The notes below the pieces were generated by a model. It had not been told where the DNA came from and made no database searches. It saw only the letters and a program-made list of their open reading frames with translations. From positions 682,001 to 746,000 of the forward strand of contig JBLDXI010000036.1 of NCBI GenBank assembly GCA_047495785.1: a stretch of DNA of 64,000 bases. The letters are read 5' to 3'. This stretch comes from Lepidodermella squamata (lineage: Eukaryota; Gastrotricha). Positions 1 through 10,915 of this stretch are shown here, one piece after another. A program made the translations under genes and the position numbers. Each line of letters begins with the position of its first letter. The first letter of the stretch is position 1.

Positions 1-1365
1 TCCGAAACACCATCAACCGAAACCGATTAATTAATCAATCAAATTATTTTATTTTATTTTTTTAACGACAACCGAGGCATTCGATTCTTCAATTCCGGGC
101 CATATTTGACTGCAACCTATTTTCATGAGATATAGGTAACTAGAGAAACCCTATTGAATGGTAGATGCCCAATGTTCACAGAGCAAACCTATTATTGACG
201 AAACGCCCTTGACAATGTCAAAAACTTTCTAAATTGTCGACAAATATCGCACTCTCATTTCAATGGTATAGCCGATTCGCGCCGATATTTTTTATGATGC
301 TAATGCTTAGAGCACTGATGCTGGCCATTTCGGGACCAGGCTGATCATTGTAGCCCTCTTTTTTATGGTGCTATTCATCGCGCGGCAAAACTTGGGATGG
401 GCATTTTTAAAGAATGCGTACTCCCACTATTAGCATTGTCACTTCGAATTTCGACCCATATGCCATCCTTGTGCACGAGATTGATGGCTCCAATCCTATA
501 TACAGAAAAATACGACTAAGCACGACCTGCAAGCTATCATAGTAGCGAAGTTATAGGGCTGGCTGGACTGGCTGGCTGGCTGGCTGGCTGTGACGCGGTG
601 CCAGGTATATGCTAGAAGCTACATATCAATCTGGCATGAAAAATAAGCAAAATAAGCAAAATAAGCTTGAAAGAATACAGTTTACAGTTAAGATTCAAGC
701 TGTAACGCCTATAAAGTGTATTACCACCTAGTGGTAAGAGCTGAAAAAAGCACATGATCGGGGAATTCGACGTGCGGAATCAATGGATGCTACCTGGTAG
801 CCAATTTTTAATTCATCTTCCAGAGCAGCCACGCAGGAAGAACAGTAAATTCGTAGGAAATTTCACCAGCATGGAAAATCGCGACTCAGTCACATCGAAA
901 TCAGGTTAGAACACTCGTTTACACAGTGAAACTCGTGTGAAACTCCGATTTCCTCTAACCGGTATGTTGCCTTCCCATCATTTAGTATTAGCTTAGGTAT
1001 CTCAGTCATCTTCAATAAGCCGGCGGTTGTTTGCTGCTCTATCCGGCAATATAAAACTTGTCCAATAAATATTTTTTACCGATTTTCCGATTTTTTCATC
1101 TTGGTAAAATTCTCTTGTTGTTAGATCTCCTTCAACTAAAAAACACGTTCTACCGCGCCTCATATAGGCACAAAACTATGAGTGCTACGACGATGGGCGT
1201 AGTCTCGTTCGATTCCTCGCATTGTTCTGCACAGGATGGTTGCAATTAATCTTGCGCACAAATATTGCATACAGGTCAAAAATGCAAGTGAGTGCGCGCA
1301 CTGAAAATATGGCTATCCAAGTTTTACCGCGCGATGAATATCGTCATAAATACGGCGGCCACAGA
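1..1365. other. Non-coding flank with a CTGG microsatellite
   Basis: I see no convincing gene here. A short CTGG-type microsatellite lies at about 557-590. Sequence near 1140-1215 resembles part of the tandem repeat that follows (the stretch with CTACGACGATGGG), so it is probably a decayed extra copy. Confidence 0.5.
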
Positions 1366-3440
1366 GACCAGCCTGGTCTCAAAATTGTTAGCTGAATATG
1401 CTGTATATGTTAGAATCATTAATATATCAGCGCAACTTCGGTGAATGAAAAAATGCGAGTGCAAAGTTGGCCAACAAAATTATGAAAATTTGACTTGACA
1501 AATGGTGTGGCGTCAAATGGGTGCGTCCTGTGAAAGTGGGGCTTGGGCCAGTTCAAGGCGCGCCTTGAGTTACCTATTTCTCATGAATATTCGTAATTGA
1601 AGTCGCAGTTAAATTACACCCAGAATTAAATAATCGAAATTAGAAAATTTACTCACTTTGTTTTTTATCTCATATTATACCGCGTGGCCTATTGGCAAAA
1701 CGCTGTGATAGGTGTTGGCATGCGGTTTTCATCTCTCGAAAGCCCGTCATATTCTGTAATTGACATGGTTATTTTATTAAACCGGGACTATTCCTAATCG
1801 TCGTGAAATGATTCTCAAAAACGTCGAAATTTCGACATTTTAAGGTGGATCGACCGCACCTCCTATAGACAAAAAACTATGAGGGCTACGACGATGGGCC
1901 TAGTGTCGTTCGATTCGTCTTGAAATTCTACGTCGGCCTGTATAATGTCTATGTGCGCACAAAACTGCTACGCGTGTCGAAAATTTAGCAGAAAACGGCT
2001 CTGAGTGAGTGTGTGAGCGCCGCCGCGCACTAAAAATTGGTTGAGAACGCGATTTGCCGCGCCTTCTATTGCTCGACAACCATAAGCGCTACGATTATGC
2101 GGTTGGGCTCTAAAAATTCAGCGCAAAATTTGCTACATTCTAGGTGTATTCAAACATGAGCGCTACCAGGGTGAGATGTCAAAACAATTGGCGAAACTCG
2201 AAAAAATATAAAATTTGATTTTCACTAAAAATAAATCGCGCGCCAAACTGCTTTAGTCAAAGGAAATCTTGCGAATCTCGCAGCGGTTTTGGTACCAACA
2301 AATCGGCCATATTTTCTACTATCTAAAAAACCGACTTTGTCAAGACAGATTCCGCACCTATCAGGGTGTCACACGCGCCCTGAAAATTTCACACACCGGG
2401 TAAAACGACCAGCCTGGTCTCAAAATGGCCAGCGGACTTTGCTCTAAGCGTTGGCATCATAAAGGTATTAGCGCGAAGCAGCCATACCGCTGAAATGAGA
2501 GTGGAAAGTAAGTTGACAATTTAAAAAAATTTGACTTTGTCAAGGGCGGTTCGTCAAATGGGTGTGCCCTGTGAACATGTGGCGTCTACCATACAATAGA
2601 GCGTCTCAAGTTACCTCTATCTCATGATTATTCGTCACTGAAGTTGCGGGTAAATATGACCTGGATTTGTAGAAGCGAAATTTCGAGATTTACCAATTGT
2701 GTTTTTTTATCTCATATTTTACCGCTCGGCTTATTGGCAAAAAACTGTGAGAGGCATCGACATGCGGTTTTCACGGTTCGAAAGCCCGTCGAATGTTGTA
2801 CTAGAAATGGTTGTTATGTTTCACCGGGTCTCTTCCAAACCGTCGCGAAAAAATTCACAAAAACAACGAAATTTCAAAATTTTAAGGTGGATCGACCGCG
2901 CCTCCTATAGGCACAAAACCATGAGGGCTACGACGATGATCTTAGGCTTGTTCGATTCGTCATGAAATTCTACGTCGACCAGTGTTATTTTGATATGCGC
3001 ACAGAACTGCTGCATGTGTCCAAAATTTGACAGAAACAGACTCTCAGTGAGTGTGTGAGCGCCGCCGCGCACTAAAAATAGGCTTAAAAACGCGATTTAC
3101 CGCGCCTCCTATAGTAAAACAACCATGAGGGCTGTGATTACGAGGATGGTCTCTAAAAATTCAGCGCAAAATTTGCTACAATCTCGGTGCATTCAAATAC
3201 GAGCGCTACCAGGATGAGGTGTCAACAAAATTGACGAAACTCGAAAAAATTGAAATTTTAATTTTCACTAAAAATCAATCGCGCGCTAAACGCTCTAGTC
3301 AAAGGAAATCTGTCGAATCTCGCGGCGGTTTTGGTACCAAAAAATCGGCCGTCCTTTCTTGTATCTAACAATCTGACTTTGTCACGACAAATTATGCACC
3401 TATCTGGGTGTCACACGCGCCTTGAAAATTTCACACACAG
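1366..3440. repeat. Tandem repeat of about 1.04 kb, two copies
   Basis: Two head-to-tail copies start at 1366 and 2407, both at GACCAGCCTGGTCTC. They share many ordered blocks at a constant offset of about 1,041 bases, for example GTGAGTGTGTGAGCGCC and CAAAGGAAATCT. The copies have diverged by substitutions and small indels. No open frame is shared between them, so this looks like satellite or transposon-derived non-coding repeat. Confidence 0.75.
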
Positions 3441-3834
3441 TGAGTGAGCGCCACTTTTTCATGTACGCGCAACTTGTGAATTCGATAGAAAATCAACCGT
3501 TTATCGCCTATCAACAAAATTTAGACTGTTCGATGCAGAATTTTCCGTAGAATGTCACTGATGCAGCCCTCCCCCAGGGAGGGCCGCCAAACTGGTTTTA
3601 TATTAAAATTTCGAAGAGACGCACAGCAACGACCCGGCTCTTGCGTGTGAGGTAATTAACCTCGGTCATGAGGGTGCCGGTAACCGTGACCCAGACGGCG
3701 GCGTAAGCAGCTCATGAATATTAATGAGCAGTTGGGTAGTTTTTTATGAATAAAAATTCGCCAAAAATTAACCGCCCGATGAAAACAGCTGGAAAGTTTT
3801 TATACAGAGGTTTAAAAAAAGATCTATCTACGAC
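3441..3834. other. No gene seen
   Basis: This is intergenic sequence between the tandem repeat and the receptor remnant. A small GC-rich palindrome (CCTCCCCCAGGGAGG) lies near 3570. Nothing else was recognised. Confidence 0.4.
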
Positions 3835-4560
3835 TTATTTTTCCATATTTTTATCGTGAAAATTCGTTCCCCTAGCTTCGTTTTTCGTCCAGCGCAAAAC
3901 GCCTCTACCATTGTCGCCTCGACCGGCGAAGTTGAGAGAGAGGCGCTGGACCTCCGGTTCAGGCTGCGGCTCCGCCGCTAGGGGAACCCTATCGGGTTGG
4001 TTCGCGCAATCATTGAAAATCGTAGAAGCGGCATTCGCCAGTATTGCAATCTTTCGCCATTGGCCGACCTTTTTGATGAAATTCAGCCTAGGCATGGCTA
4101 CAGCCTCTCCCGATATGTGGGTGCGATAGAAATTAGGAAGCATTACCCGATTGGCGGTGAAAAAGGGAGATAGACAAGCTGAGGAAATAGCGACCAAATT
4201 CAAATGATGGGCAATTTGTGCCAGAGATTTGCAACCAGCAGTGTAGCCTCCAGCGAAAACGATGGGCGATTTTACTGAGCTATTTGCTGCTGGCTTCCTG
4301 TAGAATTCTATCACTCGCTGGGTTAGCAGAACACTTCCCGGCCCTTCGTCCTGGTTGAAGGCGACCAACTCGTAGCTAGGCAAGATATCGTTTCTTTTGT
4401 TGACCATTTCAATCATCAGCTCTTGAACATGTGGACAAATGTCACTAGCGGGGTCGGCGACCTGAACTGAGCTTGTGCCGAAAAATATCTCCAATTTGGT
4501 ACTTTCCCCATTTACCAAATATACCATTAATAAAACTGCTCGAAAAAATGAAGACTTCAT
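3835..4560 (-). pseudogene. 5' remnant of a GABA-B-like receptor gene
   Basis: This 241-codon open frame starts like receptors A to E downstream. It has a signal peptide, then the ligand-binding (Venus flytrap) segment with KLEIFFG, NDILPSYELV and GGYTAGCKSLAQ. Similarity ends after about residue 185 (near 4005). The rest is unrelated sequence, and the remainder of the ligand-binding domain and all seven membrane helices are missing. It lies on the strand opposite to the main cluster. The upstream sequence keeps the promoter features of the family. I read it as a truncated, inverted copy. A short secreted ligand-binding protein is possible but there is no sign of selection for it. Confidence 0.8.
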
Positions 4561-4690
4561 TTTGCTTAAGGTAAATGCTGAAAGTCGCCCAAGAATCTTA
4601 TTTTATTGAGCTCCTCACTATGAACCTGGATGCGCAGACGCAAGAGGGTGTCGGTGTAACTGACACCGCGGAGCCTAATTACTTATCCCA
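4561..4690 (-). promoter_or_regulatory. Receptor-type promoter of the remnant
   Basis: On the minus strand there is an AATTAGGCTCC element at about 4664-4674. An AATAAAATAAG TATA-like box follows about 50 nt before the start codon. The same pair, in the same order, precedes receptors B, C, D and E, so the remnant was copied together with its promoter. Confidence 0.6.
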
Positions 4691-5030
4691 ATGTGAATTG
4701 CAGTAAGACTTTGGGTAGATGCTTACATTTCGTCAGATTATATCAGTATATATCCATCCAAAATATGCGTATGCATAATTTGCAATCGAGGGGGTTAGTT
4801 GAGCAGTGGGCGATTATTCCCCTCTGACAACGGAACACCATCACGTACTACGTGATTGTGATATGTCAAAATGACAGAATAGATGACCTCAAAGAAGTGA
4901 CAGTATAGCAGATACATAGTGGCGTCATCGGATAACGTTAGCGTGGGCAACAGCAAGCCTAGCATTCAGGCAGGGCTCCTCAACGCATGATCAGTGACGA
5001 CCCTACAAAAGCCAAATTAGTACCAGGTTG
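4691..5030. other. No gene seen
   Basis: Intergenic sequence upstream of the remnant on its strand. No coding frame or repeat was recognised. Confidence 0.4.
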
Positions 5031-5038
5031 CGACCAAT

Positions 5039-5268
5039 CAGTGGCGTAGACAGGGGGGGGGGGGGGGGTCCTGAAAGTGGTCTCCGGCTACAAATTTTCT
5101 GTGAACATTGCAACTTTTAACGCATTTTAAGGCTATTTTCAGCTTGAAAATGCCCGAAAAAGGTTTCGCTCGCAAATAGGTTTTCAGTTGTTTTTTAGAC
5201 CCCGAAATTTTCGAAGCCGCAGGTAAAAAAATTATCACCCCCAAAAATAAATCCTGGCTACGCCTCTG
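5039..5268. mobile_element. 230-bp non-autonomous hAT-type MITE
   Basis: The element begins CAGTGGCGTAGACAGG and ends CCTGGCTACGCCTCTG. These are inverted repeats matching at 14 of 16 positions. It is flanked by a perfect 8-bp duplication CGACCAAT (5031-5038 and 5269-5276). An 8-bp duplication with CAG ends is typical of hAT elements. A poly-G run follows the left end. No coding capacity. Confidence 0.8.
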
Positions 5269-5276
5269 CGACCAAT

Positions 5277-5943
5277 AGGTACATACCAAATATTTGGATT
5301 TCATAGTTTAGGAAACGACGCTCTGAATTCCAAAGTTTTCAAGATCCAAATTGATCTGATCACTTGTCTAGAATCTGCTGATCCCGGCAGTATTTTAATT
5401 GTACTACATATTAAAGTTGCCCGCGGCCGTAAATGTCCCTAATCGGCCGCAACACTCTCGGCGTCTTAAACAGGCCGCACTGCCGGAATATTTGTACATG
5501 TCACACAGCGTTCACGTCGTTCACGTCGCGGAAAATTTCGCACTTCTGAAAAAGTCTGAGAAGCCGTATAATCTGCATAATGAATCCGAGATTTCTGAAG
5601 GGTTCGGAAGCCAATGTATTTTCTGGGACCCAGACGAAGAAATCGTACAGTCCTCCCTCCTCTCTAGAGTTAGACGTCCCAAAGCTGCTGTGTCGTGATA
5701 GGATTCCGTTATATTAGATCACGCAGACCCGGAGGTGAAAGATGAGCTCTCGTTGTCTGCGTGTCAATTTTGTCTATTTCTAACAAACGTGTTAATGATT
5801 ATATGAATAGGTCGCAACAAAGTTCACATGTTTTCGGACATCTGAGGCTCTCTATTCGGGCTTTTCGAATTCTATAATTGACGTGATTGTGTACCCGTTG
5901 CTCAAAATATCCCACCTGTCGAACCTGAAAATATCCCAACTCA
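5277..5943. other. No gene supported
   Basis: A 99-codon open frame on the plus strand (5399-5698) has no recognisable domain, signal peptide or splice context, so I do not call it a gene. No repeat was identified. Confidence 0.35.
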
Positions 5944-6736
5944 ATTGGCAACAGCAGCAGCATAGCTGCTACAGTAGCGCCGGGGGAACCCATTTGACTC
6001 CTTTCTTTGAATTCCTAAACCTTCAAAAGTGTATTGTTTACACGTGGATAACATTGTTATTTATGAGTCGTTAGACGAGTAAACTCAAGAAAAAAGTTAC
6101 ATGTTACTTCATTAGCTGTTAGTTTCCTGTCGTATAACGAGATTGATATTACTTGATGAGCCAACACTACACTTTTCTTGTTCTGAGGCAACTATGGCCT
6201 TGGATCAAGCCTACTTCCGGATTTTGCTCGATCCAAGCAAAGGTGTCTTCGTCGACGATTTCCTCCACGCGCGTGGAAGTTAAACCTAAATTTCCATCAT
6301 TTCAAATCAACAGCGGCGACGTTGTTCAGGATTTGTTTCACACATAAAAGTTTAGGCCTATAGTCATACCGCACAAAAAGTAATCGGTGCTTCCGATCAC
6401 TGAGTAAGAGCGAACTCCATCAAAACGAGCGAACATATGAAAAATCGTTCTAAAGCCACATCCTATCACCTCCAGCCTCATTTGCTGGGATCGAGTCTAA
6501 TTCGGACCACAAAATTGTATCGTCGACAACAGACCATCGAAGCACATCGTTTCTGAACGAGCTGCCCTGCACGTAATACAAAGTTTGCCGCAGTTGAACT
6601 CGAAGCCACTTTTATTGAGTTTACTCGTCTAACGACTCATAAATAACAATTTTATCCACGTAATAGTGTAAACAATACACTGTTTGAATTCAGAGAAAGA
6701 TGTCAAATTGGTTCTCCCGGCGCTACTGTTGCCAAT
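5944..6736. repeat. Long imperfect inverted repeat (foldback)
   Basis: The arm at 5944-6088 is repeated in reverse complement at about 6615-6736. Shared blocks include TTGGCAACAG, TAGCGCCGGG and the stretch ending GACGAGTAAACTCAA. The arms differ by indels (the left one has an extra CAGCAG run). The loop of about 525 bp has no gene. It is probably a decayed foldback transposon. Confidence 0.7.
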
Positions 6737-7970
6737 CAGTATCAGTCGAACCGTGCCGCAGGCGAAATCCGAAAGTAACCCACGTCCGACGTCGCTTTAC
6801 TGACTTATATGTCCTGAAAGGCAGTGCTGATTCACCGAAATAGCCCGACTGACGTACAGGCGATTGCGGAAAACAAGATCCTTCAAACTAATCGCCGCAA
6901 CACCCTCGTTGTGATTGCAATGAAGTTGTGCGAGGCAGCTCGTTCAGAAACCGTGTGCTTCAATGCTCCGGAGTCAACGATACACTTTCGTTAATCTCCC
7001 CACGGGGCTCTCTTGGACCGAATTCGTTCGTTGATTTGAGCGCATCACAATAATTTAGAGCACATCACAAAATGTCATTGAGTTCCAGCCTCGACCCTCG
7101 ACTAAGACTAAGAAAACACTAAATCTGCCATCGATTCGGACACTTGTTGATCGTTGATTAGAGACGGAGACATTTGTTGAAGTCTTTTACGAAAGTTTGC
7201 CGTGATCGCCTCGTAAAAATGCGGCAAAATTTGCATTATATACGTAAGGGGCAGTAGCTCGTTCGAAACCGTGTGCTCCGATGCTCCGGAGTCAATGATT
7301 TCCACTTTCGTGGCTCTGAGACCACGCCGTTATGACGCCGTGGTGCTCATACGGCAGCAGCAACGCAACAAGCCGACTTCCACGCGTCAACTTTCGGCCA
7401 CGACTGTCGAGGAAAACAACGTTAAAGCCTAATTGGTTAGGACCGAGTCTAATGCATCTTTACGAGGCCTTCACGGCAAAATTTCGTAAGACGGCATGAA
7501 CTTTGGCTACGGTTAACGGTTTGGTTCGTATCACGTGGGCTAGTATGATGTGATGTTCTTGTATGATGTGAGCGCTGGGTGAAGTGTGAACTCGCGAAAC
7601 TCGCGCCAATCGCGAAGCAAGAAGCAATTATTTTCCGTCCGTGCGCAAAGGTTTACCCGGCAATTTAAGGTTCCAGTGGCTAGTGGTTGGAATGACTTCT
7701 TTTTTGGCTCTGGAGTGATGTAGGCGGGTAGTCTTGGTTTGCACATTGCATTATATAGGCGTGTACGACGAGGCTTTCCTTTTCCTCGACATTCGGAGCC
7801 GCAATTCGGCGCGTAGAATGTAGGCGTGTACGTAGGCGTGTAGTCACATGGGTGCACAAGCAGTCACAAGCAGTGCACATGGGTGCATGGTGCATACATA
7901 CAAACAAAGAAACAAAGATGTCCACGACACGAATGGCGACAGTACGGGGGTTCCCCCGGCATATATCTCT
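6737..7970. other. Degenerate DNA with a possible retroelement protease trace
   Basis: Related fragments near 6930-6990 and 7245-7300 share GAAACCGTGTGCT and GCTCCGGAGTCAA. In minus-strand translation one reads DSGASEHT within a 65-codon frame (7108-7305). This resembles the active-site motif of copia-type aspartic proteases, but nothing else of a retrotransposon is visible. From 7540 to 7925 the DNA is low in complexity (TGTAGGCGTGTA and GTGCATGGTGCAT repeats). Confidence 0.3.
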
Positions 7971-8013
7971 CCTATCACTAAATTAACCGCTTTGATAGCA
8001 TAAAAATGCAGAG
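7971..8013 (+). promoter_or_regulatory. Distal promoter fragment of receptor A, cut off by the Polinton
   Basis: This sequence matches the DNA upstream of receptor C (44464-44512) in blocks such as CTAAATTA, CCGC and GCATAAAAA. In receptor C it ends about 150 bp before the start codon. In receptor A the matching point is the Polinton insertion site, 166 bp before the start codon once the Polinton is ignored. I infer it was once joined to the sequence at 30013. Confidence 0.6.
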
Positions 8014-8089
8014 CATAACAGTAGTAGGGGGGGAGGAAAAGTTAACGGTTTTTCCGATTTGAATTTTTCCCGCGCGACCTTGACCTTGA

Positions 8090-8969
8090 CACAACTACAC
8101 GACCTCGATTTTGCTGACGACCTCGCTCTACTCGCTACCTGTGCGAAACATCTCCAACAAAAAACCAACAAACTCAAACAAACCGCAGAATACGTCGGTC
8201 TCCAGATAAATGTAGCGAAAACCAAGGTAATGCGAGTCAACCTGCCAGATATCGGTGACAGCCTGAAAATCGACAACGAGAAGCTGGAAGAGGTGCGTGA
8301 CTTCCAATACCTGGGAAGTGTCATAAGCCTAGACGGCACTGGTGTTGACATCAAACAGAGGCTAAAGAAAGCTAGAGCGGCATATGCAACCCTCAACAAC
8401 GTCTGGCGGTCAAAAGAACTCACCCGCAAAATCAAGATCCGCATATTCAACGCAATCGTTAAAGCAATCTTGTTATACGGAGCAGAATGCTGGCGATACA
8501 CAACCGCTGATTTCGCAAAACTCGATGCATTTTACAATCGCTGCCTACGCAGGATATGTGGCATCCACTGGCCGAAAGTCATCAGCAACTACGAATTGCA
8601 CCGGCTGGTTGGCTGTCGACCTCTATCTCAGGAGATCAGACTGCGGCGATTGAAATGGCTCGGGCATGTCCTTCGCATGAAGTACGATCGCATCCCAAAA
8701 GTGGCACTATACTGGCAGCCCATCGGCCAGAGGTTCCGGGGTCGACCGAAGACCACTTGGAGGACAACCGTACAAAAAGACCTCGAGTCGCTCAATCTCA
8801 GCTGGGCGGAGGCGCTTAAGTTAGCCAAACAACGAGAGACATGGCGGGAAAAAATTAATAACATCTAAAAACCTGCTCTATCTGAACTACCTATATTATC
8901 TGTTTTCTGTCTATGAACTACGAAAATATGTCGTGGGCTGTATGTCCCTCACGGGATTTGGCATTGAAT
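8090..8969 (+). mobile_element. 5'-truncated non-LTR retrotransposon (LINE) fragment
   Basis: An 880-bp insertion interrupts the left terminal repeat. It is bounded by a 14-bp duplication GACCTTGACCTTGA (8076-8089 and 8970-8983). The intact right terminal repeat shows the uninterrupted sequence at 29937-29950. The fragment keeps only the 3' end of the reverse transcriptase frame and a short 3' tail of about 100 bp. There is no poly-A tail. The 3' end abuts the GACCTT repeats. Confidence 0.88.
8092..8868 (+). pseudogene. LINE reverse transcriptase, C-terminal part
   Basis: The open frame encodes the end of a LINE reverse transcriptase. It begins at the catalytic FADD box (DFADDLALLA), followed by the thumb-side YLGSVIS segment. 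It then has the C-terminal region typical of many invertebrate LINEs (RRLKWLGHVLRM, RGRPKTTWR). Everything upstream, including the endonuclease and most of the polymerase fingers and palm, is missing. It is a dead-on-arrival copy. The remaining frame is open to a stop at 8868, which suggests a young insertion. The in-frame ATG at 8059 lies in Polinton DNA and is fortuitous. Confidence 0.85.
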
Positions 8970-9752
8970 GACCTTGACCTTGAGCTAACCCTAACCCTAA
9001 CCCTAACCCTAACCCTAAGCCTAGGGCTTAACCCTAACCCTAACCCTAGGGCTTAACCCTAATCCTTAACCCTAACCCTAATCGATAATCCCTAACCCTA
9101 GCCGATAACCGATATCGATCAACCGATATTGATTGATTTTGAATTAATTTCCCGCCAAAATAGGCGTAACCCTAACCCTAATCCTTAACACTATTCTTAG
9201 GGCTTAACCCTAATCCTTAACACTATTCCTAGGACTTAACCCTAACCCTAACCCTAACCCTAGGGCTTAACCCTAATCCTTAACCCTAACCCTAATCGAT
9301 AATCCCTAACCCTAGCCGATAACCGATATCGATCAACCGATATTGATTGATTTTGATTTAATTTCCCGCCAAAATAGGCGTAACCCTAACCCTAATCCTT
9401 AACACTATTCCTAGGGCTTAACCCTAATCGATAATTCCTAACCCTAGTCGATATCGATTGATTTTTCCAACGGAAAAATAATTTGAAATTTTCCCGCCAA
9501 AAACTATTTTACCGCCAAATTATGACCTTGACACACACACACAATATTCCCGCCAAAACCCTAGTCAAAATTTGAATTTTCCAAAATTCCAACGGTCACT
9601 CGCGTCATCTAACGGTCACTCCTATTTTTGAATTTTATGTCACCTCGTACTGTCACTTGCATCGAAATGTAATGAAGTGTCATGGTAATAAAAACGAAAC
9701 ACGAAAATATAACGCTCTATTTATTTACACTCGAAATAATGGTAAACAGGAA

Positions 9753-10028
9753 TTATTCGGAATCAATATCAGAAAAGAGCAGAGGCGAAGGATGTGGTTG
9801 TGGTGGTGGAGTAACCGTCTCGTCGCACGAATAGTGATTAGGATCGTAGAATAGACATAGCATTGCCATTATTTCGTCACAGCGTAGTAGCAAATCTTGG
9901 CCGCGGCAGGTTAGGTTGCGACGAATGAGAGGCTCAGGCTGATCCATTAGGGTTATGAGCTCCTCACATTGCAGTTGTAAGTCTTGAACGCGATGAATAA
10001 CGTCCCGAAGTAAAAGTTGATCCGACAT
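9753..10028 (-). CDS. Small Polinton protein, 91 aa, function unknown
   Basis: This is the first frame inside the left terminal repeat. Residues 1-60 are Leu-, Glu- and Cys-rich and look helical (VIHRVQDLQLQCEELITLM). A related-looking stretch follows (CRGQDLLLRCDEIMAML), suggesting an internal repeat of about 30 residues with RxQDLxLxCxE. The tail is proline-rich then acidic (TPPPQPHPSP to DIDSE). A similar layout, helical part plus proline-rich acidic tail, occurs in the small gene at the other end (28026-28295). I do not recognise a family. Confidence 0.5.
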   Translation of the reverse strand: MSDQLLLRDVIHRVQDLQLQCEELITLMDQPEPLIRRNLTCRGQDLLLRCDEIMAMLCLFYDPNHYSCDETVTPPPQPHPSPLLFSDIDSE

Positions 10029-10095
10029 TAATGATTAAAATGCAAGTGAAAATGAAAACGAAAACCGCGTAAATGAATCGGCGAGATCGACCTGC

Positions 10096-10488
10096 TCAGT
10101 AATAATGAGGCATGCGATGCCAAGCAAGGTCTGGCGGTAGATGAAGATCAGACTCGCGAGTTCGGGGAATCACTCGGTAATTTGAAGATTCACCAACTGG
10201 AGGTGGGTGAGGCGGAGACCAAGCGGCGACCTTTCTGGCTAGATCGGTCTTCTTGAAGGCGTCTAGGGGAACACCCGCTCGAGAAATGAGCTCAACAACA
10301 GAATTGTAATGAAGCTTGGCATCCGGAGAATGAGAACTGGGTGATTTCGCCACAACTTCGATCATGGAAGTCAAAGGAATGTTGACCAATTCGTTGCCAT
10401 CGCGAATCAACGTGATAGAGGACCCATCCGATGTCAAAGTATACGTGCCTGTAGACGGCTGAGATTGTAGATAAGATAGAACTGACAC
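10096..10488 (-). CDS. Unknown Polinton protein, 130 aa
   Basis: An uninterrupted frame follows the 140-aa gene at 10493 with 4 bases between stop and start, as if cotranscribed. The N-terminal third is Thr/Ser-rich with alternating hydrophobic residues (GTYTLTSDGSSITLIRDG), suggesting beta strands. A helical middle (VVELISRAGVPLDAF) follows, then a proline-rich segment (PPHPPPVG). No catalytic motif or membrane segment is visible. Position beside other small structural-type genes makes a virion or assembly role possible, but that is inference only. Confidence 0.55.
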   Translation of the reverse strand: MSVLSYLQSQPSTGTYTLTSDGSSITLIRDGNELVNIPLTSMIEVVAKSPSSHSPDAKLHYNSVVELISRAGVPLDAFKKTDLARKVAAWSPPHPPPVGESSNYRVIPRTRESDLHLPPDLAWHRMPHYY

Positions 10489-10492
10489 AGCT

Positions 10493-10915
10493 CTATGGAG
10501 CTGAGAATCCCAAATTGGAAAACCGAGATGTTACAAATGATTTAACATCGAAAGGTTCCACGACAGGAGACGGATCCGCAGGCGCAGGCGTAGTCGCAGG
10601 GGGAGCGGGAGCTACGGGGGCAGGCTTGGGAACCTCGGCAGTCAAAGCCGGCTTGATAAAACGCACGTAGTTTTGCTTCAGCCTCTCGAGCTCGCCAAAT
10701 ACATGATTGTAGTCTCGAGCAGTCTGGGAATGAACATCCGGCTGATTCAACATCTCAGTCATCTGACCTTCGAGCTCCTCAACCTTGTCGTAAAACGGGC
10801 CATCAAACAGCTTCTGCTTGGTGACAGCACGACGTTGCAGAGAGGAAGCTGCGGTCTTTGTCGAAACAGGTGTATCTTGCATGAGCACGAGCTTGCGGCT
10901 AAACTTTTCAACCAT
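10493..10915 (-). CDS. Polinton accessory protein with coiled-coil and Ala/Pro-rich linker, 140 aa
   Basis: I chose the ATG at 10915 (MVEKFSRK) rather than an upstream one, because it overlaps the end of the preceding gene by 8 bases. Residues 40-85 look like a coiled coil (DKVEELEGQMTEMLNQ, VFGELERLKQNY). Residues 90-120 are Ala/Pro-rich (PAPVAPAPPATTPAPA). The end returns to an ordered segment (FVTSRFSNLGF). Proteins with this order recur beside capsid genes in other Polintons as far as I recall. The function is not assigned. Confidence 0.6.
   Translation of the reverse strand: MVEKFSRKLVLMQDTPVSTKTAASSLQRRAVTKQKLFDGPFYDKVEELEGQMTEMLNQPDVHSQTARDYNHVFGELERLKQNYVRFIKPALTAEVPKPAPVAPAPPATTPAPADPSPVVEPFDVKSFVTSRFSNLGFSAP

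Larger units (their letters stand above)
8020..9603. repeat. Left terminal inverted repeat of the Polinton
   Basis: It mirrors the right repeat from the terminus to CAACGGTCACTCGC. Without the LINE insertion it is about 690 bp. It contains AACCCT (telomere-like) runs at 8985-9060 and 9240-9265. Two copies of a unit carrying TTTCCCGCCAAAATAGGCG lie at about 9148 and 9362. The right repeat has five such units, so the two ends differ in copy number. Confidence 0.9.

Noticed and set aside
5038-5304. 88-codon minus-strand frame
   Set aside because: It is the translation of the small hAT-type MITE and its flanks, with no protein family.
8059-8091. In-frame ATG upstream of the LINE reverse transcriptase
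   Set aside because: It lies in the Polinton terminal repeat, outside the LINE insertion, so it cannot be the original start.
7983-8501. Minus-strand open frame of 172 codons
   Set aside because: It is antisense to the LINE coding sequence and spans the Polinton end. No domain is visible.
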